Positions 33,449 through 43,811 of a DNA stretch of 64,000 nucleotides are shown in pieces. The notes under the pieces are model-generated. The model ran no database searches, was not told the DNA's origin, and saw only the letters and a list, made by a program, of their open reading frames with translations. The stretch is from Linnemannia schmuckeri. Its lineage: Eukaryota > Mortierellomycota > Mortierellomycetes > Mortierellales > Mortierellaceae. Position numbers and translations under genes: made by a program. How positions within the stretch are numbered: the first letter of the stretch is position 1; each line of letters opens with the position of its first letter. The stretch spans positions 186,001 to 250,000 of the forward strand of contig JANATG010000012.1 in the NCBI GenBank assembly GCA_029449235.1. Reading direction: 5' to 3'.

Positions 33449-35326
33449 CTAATCATGTCGTTTGAAAGCCTTGTCGGTGTCGCCAATCTTGAGTGCATTG
33501 AACGCATCTCGAAAGCACTTCTGGATATTTGCGACATTGCTGCTACGACAATTGTCCGCGACATTCCTGCCAGTTATAAATGGGTCCAAAATACAAATCG
33601 GCCAGTCCTTGGGTTTCTTATCCTTCTGACTGCGTGGCGGTGGGTTGTAGCTACGAGCCTTGATTCGACCGAGACAGGGATTGACTTCCTGGATGGCATA
33701 GTTGAAGGTACAACCGTAGAACTCACAAAAGTCAAGCAGCAGCTGGCCGACTGACTTGGTGTTCGCGCCTCCAAAAGTCTGGTAGTTACTCCAATTGCGG
33801 TCAAAGGAAAAGTCGTGGCCATCAATCTCGCAAATCACCATTTGACGGCGTTCTCGCTGCTGCAAACATGGTAGAATCGGTGGACTGGTGACATGCTGAA
33901 GAAAGACAATGAGCATCATGGTGAGAGCATAAGACGATAGGAAGCCAGTGCTTCCAGAAAGGATCCCGTGTTTCTTGGCGAGGTGCTTGATGGCGAACCA
34001 GAGTGAAGGGAATCTATCGTCGATCTTGCGGTATGTCCCGATCAACTTCGAGTTGATGACTCCCATAGGCTGATCCAAGCTAATGTCGCAGTCGAAACTC
34101 CACACCTTGAACGAGACAATAGGAACCCGGGCATTGGCGATGGCCTTGACAGATTCGTATCCTGCCAAGCGAAGGGCCTTGGCCAGCTCGGCAATCGGGT
34201 CAGGGTAACGCCGTGCGAAGTTGTAGACGGTAAAGTCAACATCACTCGTTATACTGCAGAGTCCAGAGGCAAAGGATCCAAAGATGTTGACCTTCACATT
34301 ATTATCGCCAGAATGATGTTGCAAAGTCATCTCTAGATTCGTGCGAAGTTTCTCGACACTTATTTTCTGGTCTGGTCTTGCTCTCTGCGTGACAAGCTTG
34401 TTGGCGTATCTGGTTATGGCGCTTTTCCGAAACTCTTCTGGATCCTGCAATTGCTGCATTTTTTGTCGCTCTCCGTTCAATTGCTCCGACAGACGCCTTC
34501 TTTCTTTTTCCATCATTAGTTGACGCTCTCTCAGAGCTTGTTCCCATGCTAGTCTCTCTCGCAAACGTCGTGCCTCCTCCTCCAACTTAAGCTGTTGCTC
34601 TTGTTTTCGCTTTTCCTTCACCAGCCTCAGTCGTTGTTCCTCCACTAACCACTCCTGATATGCCCGCGCTTCCTCCTCTTGCCGTTTCCGTTCCTGCTCC
34701 TGCTTCTGCTTCTCGGCTTCAATTTGTTGTTGTTGCTGCTGTCGCTGTCGTTGTGTGGCCAATTCATCCGCCTGCAATTGACCGAATTTTATTCTCTTGT
34801 TGGCGTTGTGGACTTTCGAAAACTTTGTGGCGCCTCTCATCCCGTTGTCGAGTACATGGTGACCTCCACCGGACCCACCGTCTCTCCAGACCTGTTCCCT
34901 GACGGCTTCAATCAATGCGGCAATGTCGTCGTGGTAGGTATGCGGGATCGTCACGGCGTATTGGTGTAGAAAATCCTGAATCTCTCGGGGACGCAAGGGT
35001 GGGAGGAATATAAAGTCGTCGTCGGCGGGAGAGTCGACGTACCAGGACTGGACAAAGGTTTGATAGGGGTAGAGAGGACCATGCCCATTATCAAGTCGGT
35101 TAAGATAAGTCCTGAGGCCGTCGACAGTATTCAGCTGGTAGAGATAGATGTTGTGGTCGCAAGGGAAATTGAAGCACCCCGAGTTGTGCTGATACGTCTC
35201 ACGGATATGGTCGTACGCCTCGGCGATGTCTTGGAGGGAGCATCTGTTTTGCCTGTCGGTGACCTTGCTGGCCATCTCAAAGAGGAGACAGTCCAGAAGG
35301 ACAGTCATGTAGTGGAATCGGGACAT
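33449..35326 (-). CDS. Cid1/TUTase-type nucleotidyltransferase, array member 4
   Basis: A 625-residue single-exon protein. The N-terminal domain (MTVLLDCLLFEMAS, HDDIAALIEAVREQVWRDGG, NGMRGATKFSKVHNANKR) spans about residues 1-195. A Gln/Lys/Glu-rich coiled coil occupies about 195-310. The catalytic core has GSFASG near residue 353, SDVDF for the first two Asp, and CDISLDQPMG for the third. LSSYALTMMLIVFLQ and the PAP-associated end DPFITGRNVADN follow. All expected catalytic residues are present. The start MSRFHYM aligns with other members. The neighbours upstream and downstream are paralogues on the same strand. Confidence 0.9.
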   Translation of the reverse strand: MSRFHYMTVLLDCLLFEMASKVTDRQNRCSLQDIAEAYDHIRETYQHNSGCFNFPCDHNIYLYQLNTVDGLRTYLNRLDNGHGPLYPYQTFVQSWYVDSPADDDFIFLPPLRPREIQDFLHQYAVTIPHTYHDDIAALIEAVREQVWRDGGSGGGHHVLDNGMRGATKFSKVHNANKRIKFGQLQADELATQRQRQQQQQQIEAEKQKQEQERKRQEEEARAYQEWLVEEQRLRLVKEKRKQEQQLKLEEEARRLRERLAWEQALRERQLMMEKERRRLSEQLNGERQKMQQLQDPEEFRKSAITRYANKLVTQRARPDQKISVEKLRTNLEMTLQHHSGDNNVKVNIFGSFASGLCSITSDVDFTVYNFARRYPDPIAELAKALRLAGYESVKAIANARVPIVSFKVWSFDCDISLDQPMGVINSKLIGTYRKIDDRFPSLWFAIKHLAKKHGILSGSTGFLSSYALTMMLIVFLQHVTSPPILPCLQQRERRQMVICEIDGHDFSFDRNWSNYQTFGGANTKSVGQLLLDFCEFYGCTFNYAIQEVNPCLGRIKARSYNPPPRSQKDKKPKDWPICILDPFITGRNVADNCRSSNVANIQKCFRDAFNALKIGDTDKAFKRHD

Positions 35327-36226
35327 GGCTGGCGATGGAAGAGCAAAAAGGTGTCGATGACGAGAGAATCAGGGAGCGAAGAAATGAAGGAGAGAAAGGA
35401 AAGAGGGAACTGAAAACGAGGAGAGGAAAAAAGAATATGGTTATACACAAACAAAGGCTGTGCTTAATATTGTTACTCAGGGAGAGGGTCGAAGGCCAGA
35501 GTTGTAGGACCGCTGTTAAGTCCTCAATTGGCACGGGGTAGTGATAGCAGTGTCCTAAGGAACCACACGAAACGATACACTGCAGCGCGCCGGCGGAACT
35601 CTTGTCAGTGCTGCTCTCGTCCGGGAAGTGATGTGTGAAGGGACACTAATACTATTTCTACAAAGAATATGACTGCTAATCTAAGGCGTCGCCACCGCTG
35701 CCTAGCCACCACCTTATTTTGCAACAATATCGTTTGAGTAAAATTTCGAGAGCTGGATCTTTCCACGGTGTTCCAGCAAAAGTGGAGACAGTAGCGGCGC
35801 ATGTTAAACATTTTCAACAAAGAAAAAGCAGCAAGAAGAATACTGCTGGAGGAGGCGAGTTATCGGATGAACGACTCGCTCGTAGTCGTCTTGGAGGTAG
35901 AGTCCCTCATGGCAAAAAAATAAACAGAAGGCTACGGGAGAGCCCTAAAGGCTACTCATGCAGATAACACCGATTTTGTTCCAAAAGTCGTCTTCTTTCT
36001 GGCCCTTGTATTCATCATAGGTTTGATCAACAGCAAGTCAAGTCGAACGGGATTATCGAGTGGAGTTCGGTAAGGTTAAAGACGTTGATGGGCCAAGGAT
36101 TCTTTCACAAAGGAGTACTTAATGAGTTGGGAAACACAGCACGCAGTGCCAGTTTTCTGTCAAGTTGAACTGTCTACTTTGCTTTGGCAACACTTCAATG
36201 GAACGAACAAAAAAGAGGCCTAGCAG
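35327..36226. other. spacer between array members 4 and 5
   Basis: This is the promoter side of member 4 and the 3' side of member 5. A plus-strand frame of 82 codons (35719-35967) is rich in Arg and Lys and resembles nothing I know; I do not call it a gene. Confidence 0.4.
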
Positions 36227-37981
36227 CTATCTTTTGAATGCTTTGTCAATGTTACAGACTTTGAGGGCATCATAGGCAGACCGGAAGGCCTGCTGGATAT
36301 CCACCGCATGGTTGTGACGACAGTTGCCAGCAACGTTCCTGTTTGGGATAAAGGGATCCAGAATACAGACCGACCAGTCTTTGGGTCGGTTATCCATCTT
36401 ACTCCGTGGAGGTGTGGAGACACTGCGGTTCCTGATCACTCCAAAGCGAGGGTTGACTTCCTGTTTCAAGTAGTCGAATGTGTACCCAAAGTACTGACAA
36501 AACTCTGTCAGCAGCTGGCCCTCTAATTTGGTGTTCTTGGCTGCCATTGCGGTATAGTTCCTTGGGTTCCTGTCGTAAGCGCAGTGGAGTCCGTCGACTA
36601 GGGAGGCGAACATCTTATCCGCACCTTGTTGTTGGAGTCTTGGGAGGATTGGCGGAGTGGTGACGTCTTGGAGGAATACGATCAGCATCATCATGAGGGC
36701 GTAGGACGACAGATATCCTGTGTTAACGGTAATAATAATGTCATGTTTCCCCGCCAAGGTGCGAAGGCCGAACCAAAGTCCTAGAAACCGACTGTCGATT
36801 TTTTGATAGGCATTGATGAGCTGAGAGTTGTGGACGCCCATCGGCTGATTGATGCTCATATCGCAACGGATGTTGTGTTCGACAAAGGAGACGATGGGGA
36901 CACGAGCATTGGCAATCGTGGTGATGGGACCGTACCCTGACGCGCGGAGGATCCTGGCCAGTCCATGGATGAGCTTGCCACCAGAGCTCACAAAGTTGTA
37001 CACTGTAAAGTCGGCATCGCTGGTGATCGTGCTCAGTCCTGACTCAAACGATCCAAAGAGACGGACTTCAACATTTTCCAGATGAGCGTTGGCGCGCAGG
37101 GTGGTTTCGAGGGTTTTTCGGAGTGTCTCGACTTCTTGCCGGGTCTCTTCAGTCGCAGCTTGGAGCTTGAGTTCATCCAAATACCGCGTGATGCTCCTGT
37201 ATCGAGCATCGTCAATCAACTGCTGTAGTCGCAGCTTCTCGGCCGTTTCAACATCCAGACCATGTATCTGTCTTGTCTCCCTCGCCTCCTTCTCCTGACG
37301 CAATCGTTCTTGTTCATGTTTTTCAGCCATCCGTCTCGCTTCCTCCTGGGCCAACTGTTGGCGATGTCGAGCCGCGGCCTGTTGCCGCTCAATCTCATGG
37401 GCCTGTTGTCGTCCCACCTTGCGTCGCTTAATTGCATTGTGGACCTTGGAATACTTTGTTACGCCCAAGACCCCGTTCACCGATAGCTCTGCACTCCCAC
37501 CTCCAGAACCCTTTCGATTCCTCCAACAGTTGTTTCTGAGATACAACACCACAGCCGCAATATCGTCATGAAATGTATTCGGCACATTCTCAGCGTAATT
37601 CTGCAAAAAGTCGTTAATCTCTTGACTAGTACAGGCCGGGAGAGACACATAATCCTCCTGAATGTTCCCATTGGTATCCAGGAGACTGCACCGAACGGGA
37701 GTCGGGTACGGGAAATAGGCATTGTTGCCACGCGGGAGAAGGCGCATATATTCTCGAAGCCCCATGTGGGTATGGAGTTTGTGTAGTCGGATAAAGACGT
37801 CGCCCGGGTGTTTGAAGTTGTTGGTGCGGTGGTTATTGATGAACATGTCTCGAGCGTGGGCAAAGGCGACGGCGAGGTCGCGGATGAGGTATCTGTCGTT
37901 CTGGGCTTCGCGGTAACCCGCACACTCGAATAGGATTACGTCGAGGAGGGCTCTTGTGATATCCTGTCGGTCAATTGTCAT
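36227..37981 (-). CDS. Cid1/TUTase-type nucleotidyltransferase, array member 5
   Basis: The chosen start MTIDRQDITRALLDVILFEC (37981) gives 584 residues. The open frame continues 112 codons upstream, but that part is Cys/Phe/Ser-rich leader and does not align with relatives. The N-terminal domain (LLDVILFECAGY, FHDDIAAVVLYLRNNCWR, NGVLGVTKYSKVHNAIKR) spans about 1-195, and a shorter coiled coil about 195-280. The core has GSFESG near residue 312, SDADF and CDMSINQPMG. In this member and member 6 the residue after SI is Asn where members 1, 3 and 4 have Asp, but the catalytic Asp before it is kept. GYLSSYALMMMLIVFLQ and DPFIPNRNVAGN follow. It is closest to member 6. Confidence 0.9.
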   Translation of the reverse strand: MTIDRQDITRALLDVILFECAGYREAQNDRYLIRDLAVAFAHARDMFINNHRTNNFKHPGDVFIRLHKLHTHMGLREYMRLLPRGNNAYFPYPTPVRCSLLDTNGNIQEDYVSLPACTSQEINDFLQNYAENVPNTFHDDIAAVVLYLRNNCWRNRKGSGGGSAELSVNGVLGVTKYSKVHNAIKRRKVGRQQAHEIERQQAAARHRQQLAQEEARRMAEKHEQERLRQEKEARETRQIHGLDVETAEKLRLQQLIDDARYRSITRYLDELKLQAATEETRQEVETLRKTLETTLRANAHLENVEVRLFGSFESGLSTITSDADFTVYNFVSSGGKLIHGLARILRASGYGPITTIANARVPIVSFVEHNIRCDMSINQPMGVHNSQLINAYQKIDSRFLGLWFGLRTLAGKHDIIITVNTGYLSSYALMMMLIVFLQDVTTPPILPRLQQQGADKMFASLVDGLHCAYDRNPRNYTAMAAKNTKLEGQLLTEFCQYFGYTFDYLKQEVNPRFGVIRNRSVSTPPRSKMDNRPKDWSVCILDPFIPNRNVAGNCRHNHAVDIQQAFRSAYDALKVCNIDKAFKR

Positions 37982-38009
37982 GGCATCCGGAATGAAGGGA
38001 AGAGAATAA

Positions 38010-38370
38010 GAGAGTGAATGAGTGAATGAATGAATGTGCAGTTGTGTTTGAGTGGGGAAGATGTGGTAAGGAAAGTGGAGGAAGAAAACAAGAAATATTG
38101 ACAAGGGTCGAGAAACAAACAAAGAAAAAAGAACACAGCAGTTGCAATGATAGCAAGCAAGCCTTGACAGATGGTTACTTATTTGGCAATGCATATGCTT
38201 ATGCAAGATGCATGAATCTGGGAAGTAAGGGAAGAGATGGCGAGTGAGAAGCACTATATTACTGTAAGCATTAGGGTGGCCTGAGCTACCACATCCAAAA
38301 CTAAAGCTGGCCGCCACGGTTCCTAGGAACCATCAAGACAACGAGAGTCATGGTCTATGCGTCAAAACTA
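38010..38370 (-). promoter_or_regulatory. upstream region of member 5, shared with member 6
   Basis: GAAT/GAGT tetranucleotide repeats lie next to the start codon. Then come CACAGCAGTTGCAA, CAAGCCTTGA and ATGCAAGATGCATGA-type motifs. The same order recurs upstream of member 6 (40965-41385), so the promoter was duplicated with the gene. Confidence 0.5.
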
Positions 38371-38399
38371 TCAGTGACTGATCGTACCTGACTGATCAG

Positions 38400-38690
38400 T
38401 TACCTCATATTCTTTTTCTTTTTATTTTGTTCCTGAATTTTGAGGGCCCTGTCGATATTGCCTTGACCATGTACCTCGTGCGCAGACCCGAAACACCGTC
38501 GAATACGGCCAGCTTGGCCCGCAAGACGATTCCCATTAATCTTCCTGGTCGGAACAACAGGGGTCCAAGACGCAGATCTGTGAATCCTTGGACCGATTGT
38601 CCTTTCAATTACGTGGAAGTGGTTGAACACTCCTGTTCCTGAACATCCCAAGGCAAGAATCAATTCCTCGATCGCGTAGTTGAATTTGTG
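38400..38690 (-). pseudogene. relic of a nucleotidyltransferase C terminus
   Basis: The minus strand shows FNYAIEE, then FRNRSVQP, KDSQICVLDP and CF-type remnants spread over three frames. They match YTFDYAIQEVN, RNRSVSPPPR, KDWSVCILDPF and the final helix of the array proteins. It lies upstream of member 5 and has several frame breaks. Confidence 0.7.
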
Positions 38691-39211
38691 TCTAAAACCG
38701 CTTCTTCACCGATTGCATCTCAAAGACACTCATTCCTCCACCTCCTTCTCAAAACGCTACTGTTTCTGCTCCTCCACCGCCTCCTGCTATTGTTAGTATG
38801 GTTAAATCAATCCTATTAAAAACCCCTTGGTAGTTTATGGATGTTGGGTGAACTGAGTGGGAAACGAGAGAAGGAAGAGAGGTAGACAAATTCCTTTTGG
38901 CTCGAATGTAGTAGTGGCGGCGTATGAGAATAAGTGACTAGGAAGCAACAGCGAAAAAAAAGGACAAAAGGTGCGACGAAAAAAGTAAATACATAATAAG
39001 GATTGAGAAAAACAAACGCCAATGAGAAGAAATCAGATATGGTTGGCTGTAATGCAATAATTGCTAATGTCGATTGCATAATATTTAGATAGACAAGGGT
39101 TCGAAGTCTTTGTTGTGCCATATTCAACAACAGTGACCAACAACTATGGCTCCTGGAAGCACCGAAGTAAAAGCCATGATCTTGTCTGTATTAGTAGTTC
39201 CTCGATGTAAC
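38691..39211. other. spacer between the relic and array member 6
   Basis: No gene is seen. Positions 39142-39190 repeat the motif found at 38318-38370 and 41332-41385 (GGA.CCATCGAGG...AGCCATGATCT), which marks duplication units. Confidence 0.45.
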
Positions 39212-40933
39212 TCATACTTTAAAGGCTCTGTTGATATCACCCCCCAAAAACGCATCATATGCAGACCGAAAACACTGTCGAATGTCCGCCACATGGTAGG
39301 TACGACAGTTTCCAGCAACGTTTCTGTCAGTAATAAACGGGTCCAAGACACAGATCGGCCAGTCCTTGGGTCGACTGTCCCTTCGACTCCGTGGAGGGGG
39401 TGAAATACTTCTGTTCCTGATTACACCAAGGCGCGGGTTGACTTCTTGCGTTGAGTAACTGAACGTATGTCCAAAGTACCAACACAAGTCTTTCAACAGC
39501 TCTCCTTGCGTTTTGGTGTTCTTGGTCGCCAATTGCGTGTAGTTCCGTGGTTCCTTGTCGTAAGCGCAAAGGTATCCGTCGATCATGCGGACAATCATCC
39601 TGTCTGTGCTCTGTTGCTGCAACTTAGGAAGGATCGGTGGAGAGGTGACATCTTGGAGGAAGACGATGAGCATCATGGTAAGTGCATAGGACGACAGGTA
39701 TCCAGTGCTGCCACCCAGAATGCCATGTTTGTCAGCCAAAGAGCGGAGACCGAACCAGATACCCAGGAAACGCGTGTCGATCTTTTGATAGGCGTGGATG
39801 AGCTGTGAGTTGAAGACTCCCATGGGCTGATTGATGCTCATGTCACATCGGATCCCGCAGCGGCTGGTGAAGCAGACAATGGGGACTCGAGCATTGGCGA
39901 TCGTCTTGATGGGGCCGTAACCCGATGCTTGAAGAGCTCTAGCCAGCTCGTGAATGGGTTCAATGCTCAAGCCTACAAGATTGGACACCGTAAAGTCGGC
40001 ATCGCTAGTGAGCGTGCTCAATCCAGACTCAAAAGACCCAAACAGACGGACTTCGGCATTTTGAAAACGGGCATATTTTCGCAAGATTGTCTCGAGAGCT
40101 TGGCGAAGGATCTCCACTTTGTATCGAGTGTCCGCAGTCGCCGCTTGGAGCTTGAGCTTGTCCAGATACTGATTGATGGCTGTGTGGTGGGCCGCATCAA
40201 TTTGTAGCTGAAGTCGCTGGTGATAGGCTGCATGTTCGTCTGTGACACTCATCCCTCTTACCTCCTTCTCCAAACGCTCTAGTTCCCGGTCATCCTCCTC
40301 CTGCTGATGACGTTGAATCAAGTCTTGTTGTTGCACAGTCCCTTGGATATAAAGTCCTTTCGACTTGATTTGTTCGCCCGCGGTGAGATTCCTGGAGTAC
40401 TTTGTCACGCCTAATAGCCCGTTCGAAGAAGAAAGCGTTGTACTCTCACTAACCGAACTTCGTCGATTCCTCCAACAACGGTTCCTCAGGTACAACACCA
40501 CCGCCGCAATATCATCCTGAACGGCACTCGGGATCATGTCGCCGTATTTCTGCAAAAACATCTCCGCTTCGCTACTGGAGCAAGCCGGGAGATCTACAAA
40601 GTCGTCGCCACAGATGGTAATGGCGTAGTCATAGGGGTCCACCGTCATCATGGGCGTGCGGATAGGGGTTCGATAGGGAAAATAGCCGATGTTGCCACGT
40701 GGGAGAAGAGAGAGCATGTACCGTTTGAGTCCCTGTTCGGTGTGGAGCTTGTACTGTTCAATATAAACATCAAAGGGTGTTTTGACGCTGGAGTTGGAGA
40801 GGAGCATTAGGTGGGCATCGGCAAAGGCGACGGCGAGCTCGCGGACAGTGTATTTGTTCCCATCATAACATGCACACTCGAACAAAATCACGTCGAAGAG
40901 GGCCGTTGAAAAGTTTTCAGAATAGAGAGCCAT
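39212..40933 (-). CDS. Cid1/TUTase-type nucleotidyltransferase, array member 6
   Basis: The chosen start MALYSENFSTALFDVILFEC (40933) gives 573 residues; 128 further open codons upstream are Phe/Leu/Ser-rich and look like leader DNA. The N-terminal domain carries LFDVILFECACY, DDIAAVVLYLRNRCWR and NGLLGVTKYS; the GSGG motif of other members is degraded here to RRSSVSES. A short coiled coil follows. The core shows GSFESG near residue 300, SDADF and CDMSINQPMG. GYLSSYALTMMLIVFLQ, SPPPRSRRD and DPFITDRNVAGN complete the family pattern. It is the outermost array member, next to the CPQ-like peptidase. Confidence 0.9.
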   Translation of the reverse strand: MALYSENFSTALFDVILFECACYDGNKYTVRELAVAFADAHLMLLSNSSVKTPFDVYIEQYKLHTEQGLKRYMLSLLPRGNIGYFPYRTPIRTPMMTVDPYDYAITICGDDFVDLPACSSSEAEMFLQKYGDMIPSAVQDDIAAVVLYLRNRCWRNRRSSVSESTTLSSSNGLLGVTKYSRNLTAGEQIKSKGLYIQGTVQQQDLIQRHQQEEDDRELERLEKEVRGMSVTDEHAAYHQRLQLQIDAAHHTAINQYLDKLKLQAATADTRYKVEILRQALETILRKYARFQNAEVRLFGSFESGLSTLTSDADFTVSNLVGLSIEPIHELARALQASGYGPIKTIANARVPIVCFTSRCGIRCDMSINQPMGVFNSQLIHAYQKIDTRFLGIWFGLRSLADKHGILGGSTGYLSSYALTMMLIVFLQDVTSPPILPKLQQQSTDRMIVRMIDGYLCAYDKEPRNYTQLATKNTKTQGELLKDLCWYFGHTFSYSTQEVNPRLGVIRNRSISPPPRSRRDSRPKDWPICVLDPFITDRNVAGNCRTYHVADIRQCFRSAYDAFLGGDINRAFKV

Positions 40934-40964
40934 GACCGCCCGAGTGAAGGGAGAAGGAAAGGAA

Positions 40965-41385
40965 GAGTGAGTAAGTGACTGAGTGAGTGAGTGAGGACGC
41001 GATGGTGGATACAATGTGGAGCCGACGTTTTGTGGCAGTTGTGGGAAGAGTGAGAAAATGGGTGGCGAAGAAAGAAAAGGAAGAAGAAAGAAGACAAGTA
41101 GAAAAAAGAGATGGATAACAGGTCTGGGGGTCAGGACAAAAGAAAAGCAGGGGCACAAACACAAACATAGACACAGCAGTTGCAACGCAAGCCTTGAGCA
41201 AGGAGGCACGCCAGTTGTTTTGCAACGCACATGGTTACGCAAGTTGCATGATTCTTTGGACAACAAGGGAAGGAAGACGGTCATACGGACAATAGACAAG
41301 ACTAAGGCTTTCATCATGCAATGCCAGAAAACACGACAGCCATGGTTTCTGGAGCCATCGAGGCGGAAGCCATGATCTGTGCATC
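40965..41385 (-). promoter_or_regulatory. upstream region of member 6, shared with member 5
   Basis: GAGT repeats at 40966-41010, CACAGCAGTTGCAA near 41172, CAAGCCTTGA near 41189 and an ATGGTTACGCAAGTTGCATGA-like element near 41230 occur in the same order as upstream of member 5. The far end repeats the GGAGCCATCGAGG...AGCCATGATCT motif. Confidence 0.5.
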
Positions 41386-41630
41386 AAAACTCACTGATCG
41401 ACGGTACTTTGAATATGTAATTCTTCTATTTTGTGTTGTCCTCCTTCTAACCTGGCCAATGAGAGGGACATCAATGGACTGCGAATTGTTCAGAGCGTGG
41501 AAAAAAAAAGTTCGTTGAACCACGGGAGCGAAAAGAATAAAGTGAGGAGAAGGGAAACAACCTTCTTCTATTCATCTCTCATCCTCACACTCTTCTTTTT
41601 CTCTCTCAGCAGAGAAACAAACAAAAAATC

Positions 41631-43811
41631 ATGAACGAAAAACAACACTACTCCCTTTTACCAACAGCCGCCAACCCGGCAGCAGCCTCCAACACCAACA
41701 GCAACACCAGCACAGACACCTCTTCCTCCTCCTCAAAGGATGCAACAGCCATTGACGCAACTTTCCACAGAAGACGACTTCGTATCGGCTTCTTTAAGCT
41801 CTGTCTGATCGCCGTCGCTTTCTACACCCTCTTCTGGATGCCCTTGGACGATGATTCGAACGACAATGATAATATCCTCAATGAACGGAGCCCTTCCCGT
41901 CACCATGATACTCAAAAGGCCCACCATCGTAATAAGGGCCATCATGATGTCCATTACAACCGCCATCTTGCGAAAAAGTATGGTTTTAAGAAGCATATGG
42001 ATGCGGCCGTTGAACAGATCGTTGAGGGAACCCTTGAATCTAAGTACGTTAAGCGGATAGTTGACTGGCGCCAATGAAGATCTTTTTGGTGAATGGCGAA
42101 TAGTGAATGTTTGTTACCGAGAAAACTACTTTTGCTGACATGTTGTGCTGTCCTCCCTTTCTTCAAATAAACATAGCATCGTGTGGGATCGTTTGGCAGA
42201 GATGACAGATACATTTGGTCCTCGCATTGTTGGTTCTGATGCATTGGAAAAGGTATCCGACTCATTAAAAACAAAACAGATCCAAAGATGGACATGTTCC
42301 CGTGCCATAAAAAGCATTAATTTTTTTTGCGCGCTAACCTTAAGTACCTCTACTTTCCTTTTTTACAATCATGCACACAAACAAAAAAGTCCATAGATTG
42401 GATCGTGGGAAAGGTCAAGGCCGACAACCTGTCCGTGACAACCGAGGATGTGGTGGTCGACTATTGGCAACGAAACCAGGAGTCCCTTCATTTCCTCTCC
42501 CCCAGCAGAGGAGCCGTCAAGTTGCACATTCTCGGACTCGGATATAGTGTCGCCACACCTGACCCTGTTAATGGACTGACCGCCGAGGTGGTGGTGGTCA
42601 AGTCTAAAGAGGAGTTGGATCAATTGGGCGAAGCAGGCGAGGTCAAAGGGAAAGTCGTGGTTTGGAATCGGCGATTTGATTCGTATGATACCAGCTACAT
42701 GTACCGACTCGAGGGCGCCGTTTGGGCAGAGAAACATGGTGCCGTTGCTGCTCTTGTACGAGCTCTGGGACCCTTTTCGCTGCAGACGCCTCATACTGGA
42801 GGCTCCATTGCTGCCAAGATCCCTACAGCCTCCATTTCGGCCGAGGATGCTGACCTACTGGAGCGGTCTCTGAAGCGCCATCAGCTGGACCCAGAACAGT
42901 ACCCTGACTGGCCCAAGGTCAAGCTGGTAATGGGAGCGACGACTGATCTGGATGCCAGGGTTTCGAGAAACATCATTGTGGAACTGAAAGGTAGAGAGAA
43001 ACCCGAGGAAGTGGTAGTTCTTGGAGGACATATCGACAGTTGGGATGTCGGTAGTGGCGCTGTGGATGACGGTATTGGCTGCTTCATTGCTTGGGAGGCC
43101 ATTCGTCAGCTGAGTCAACTGGATCGACCTCCTCGAAGGACCGTCAGAGTCGTCTTCTGGACCTCTGAAGAAAATACCTCGGTCGGAGGCGTTGTGTATG
43201 CCAAGAACCACCCCGAGTCCAGCGAGAACCACCACGTTTTTGCATTCGAGTCTGACACCGGAGTCTTTGACCCCTACGGCATTGGGTTCACACCCAGTCA
43301 GACCCAGAGGAATCTGCTGAGAGACCCCAAGGAAATCACGCCCACGGACTACCTTGCAGCGGCGGGAGAGTACTTCTTGGGATCACGCGAGGATTTGGGA
43401 TACCTAGGAGCTGGACGTCATGTTCTACCGAACGGAGGTGGAGCCGATATCGAGCCTTTGTGCGAGAGAGGTGTTGCCTGTGCCCATTTCATATCCGCCG
43501 ACCCCTTCCCGTTGCCCTACTCCACTTCGCCATATGCATTGACAAAGCCACCTCTGGACCAGGAAGACGACGACTCTCAGGAACGCAAACAGCACCATGG
43601 AAAGCATGATCGCAATTATCTCCACCGCCGCCACCGCCACCACCATCACTCTGAAGAGGCACCTCGACACCCAGTCGACAGTGGGTACTTCTATTATCAC
43701 CATACGGAGGCCGATACTATGGGCGCATTTACCCCCGAACAAGCGAAACAGTCGGCCGCCGTCATGGCCATCTGGACCTACATCGCCGCCGAAAGTGACA
43801 TCGAGTTCTAG
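41631..43811 (+). CDS. membrane-anchored M28 peptidase, carboxypeptidase Q-like
   Basis: Exons 41631-42043, 42177-42252 and 42390-43811 join to 636 residues. The family cleaves C-terminal or dipeptide substrates with two zinc ions. A polar Ser/Thr N terminus precedes one membrane segment (about residues 53-68; GFFKLCLIAVAFYTLFW), giving a type II layout with a luminal or extracellular enzyme. DRLAEMTDTFGPRIVGSDALE is the N-terminal hallmark, read across intron 2. Zinc ligands are visible: GGHIDSWD, VDDG, SEEN, ESDTG and HHTEADT. A protease-associated-like part lies between. A Lys/His/Arg-rich insert (about 575-595) precedes the last His ligand. The acceptor of exon 3 is A-rich instead of pyrimidine-rich but restores the family sequence exactly. 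Confidence 0.9.

Noticed and set aside
37982..38317. 112-codon extension of array member 5
   Set aside because: It is rich in Phe, Cys and Ser, does not align with other members, and overlaps the conserved upstream region.
40934..41317. 128-codon extension of array member 6
   Set aside because: It is a hydrophobic, low-complexity frame with no similarity to the starts of members 1, 3 and 4; a start at 40933 aligns well.
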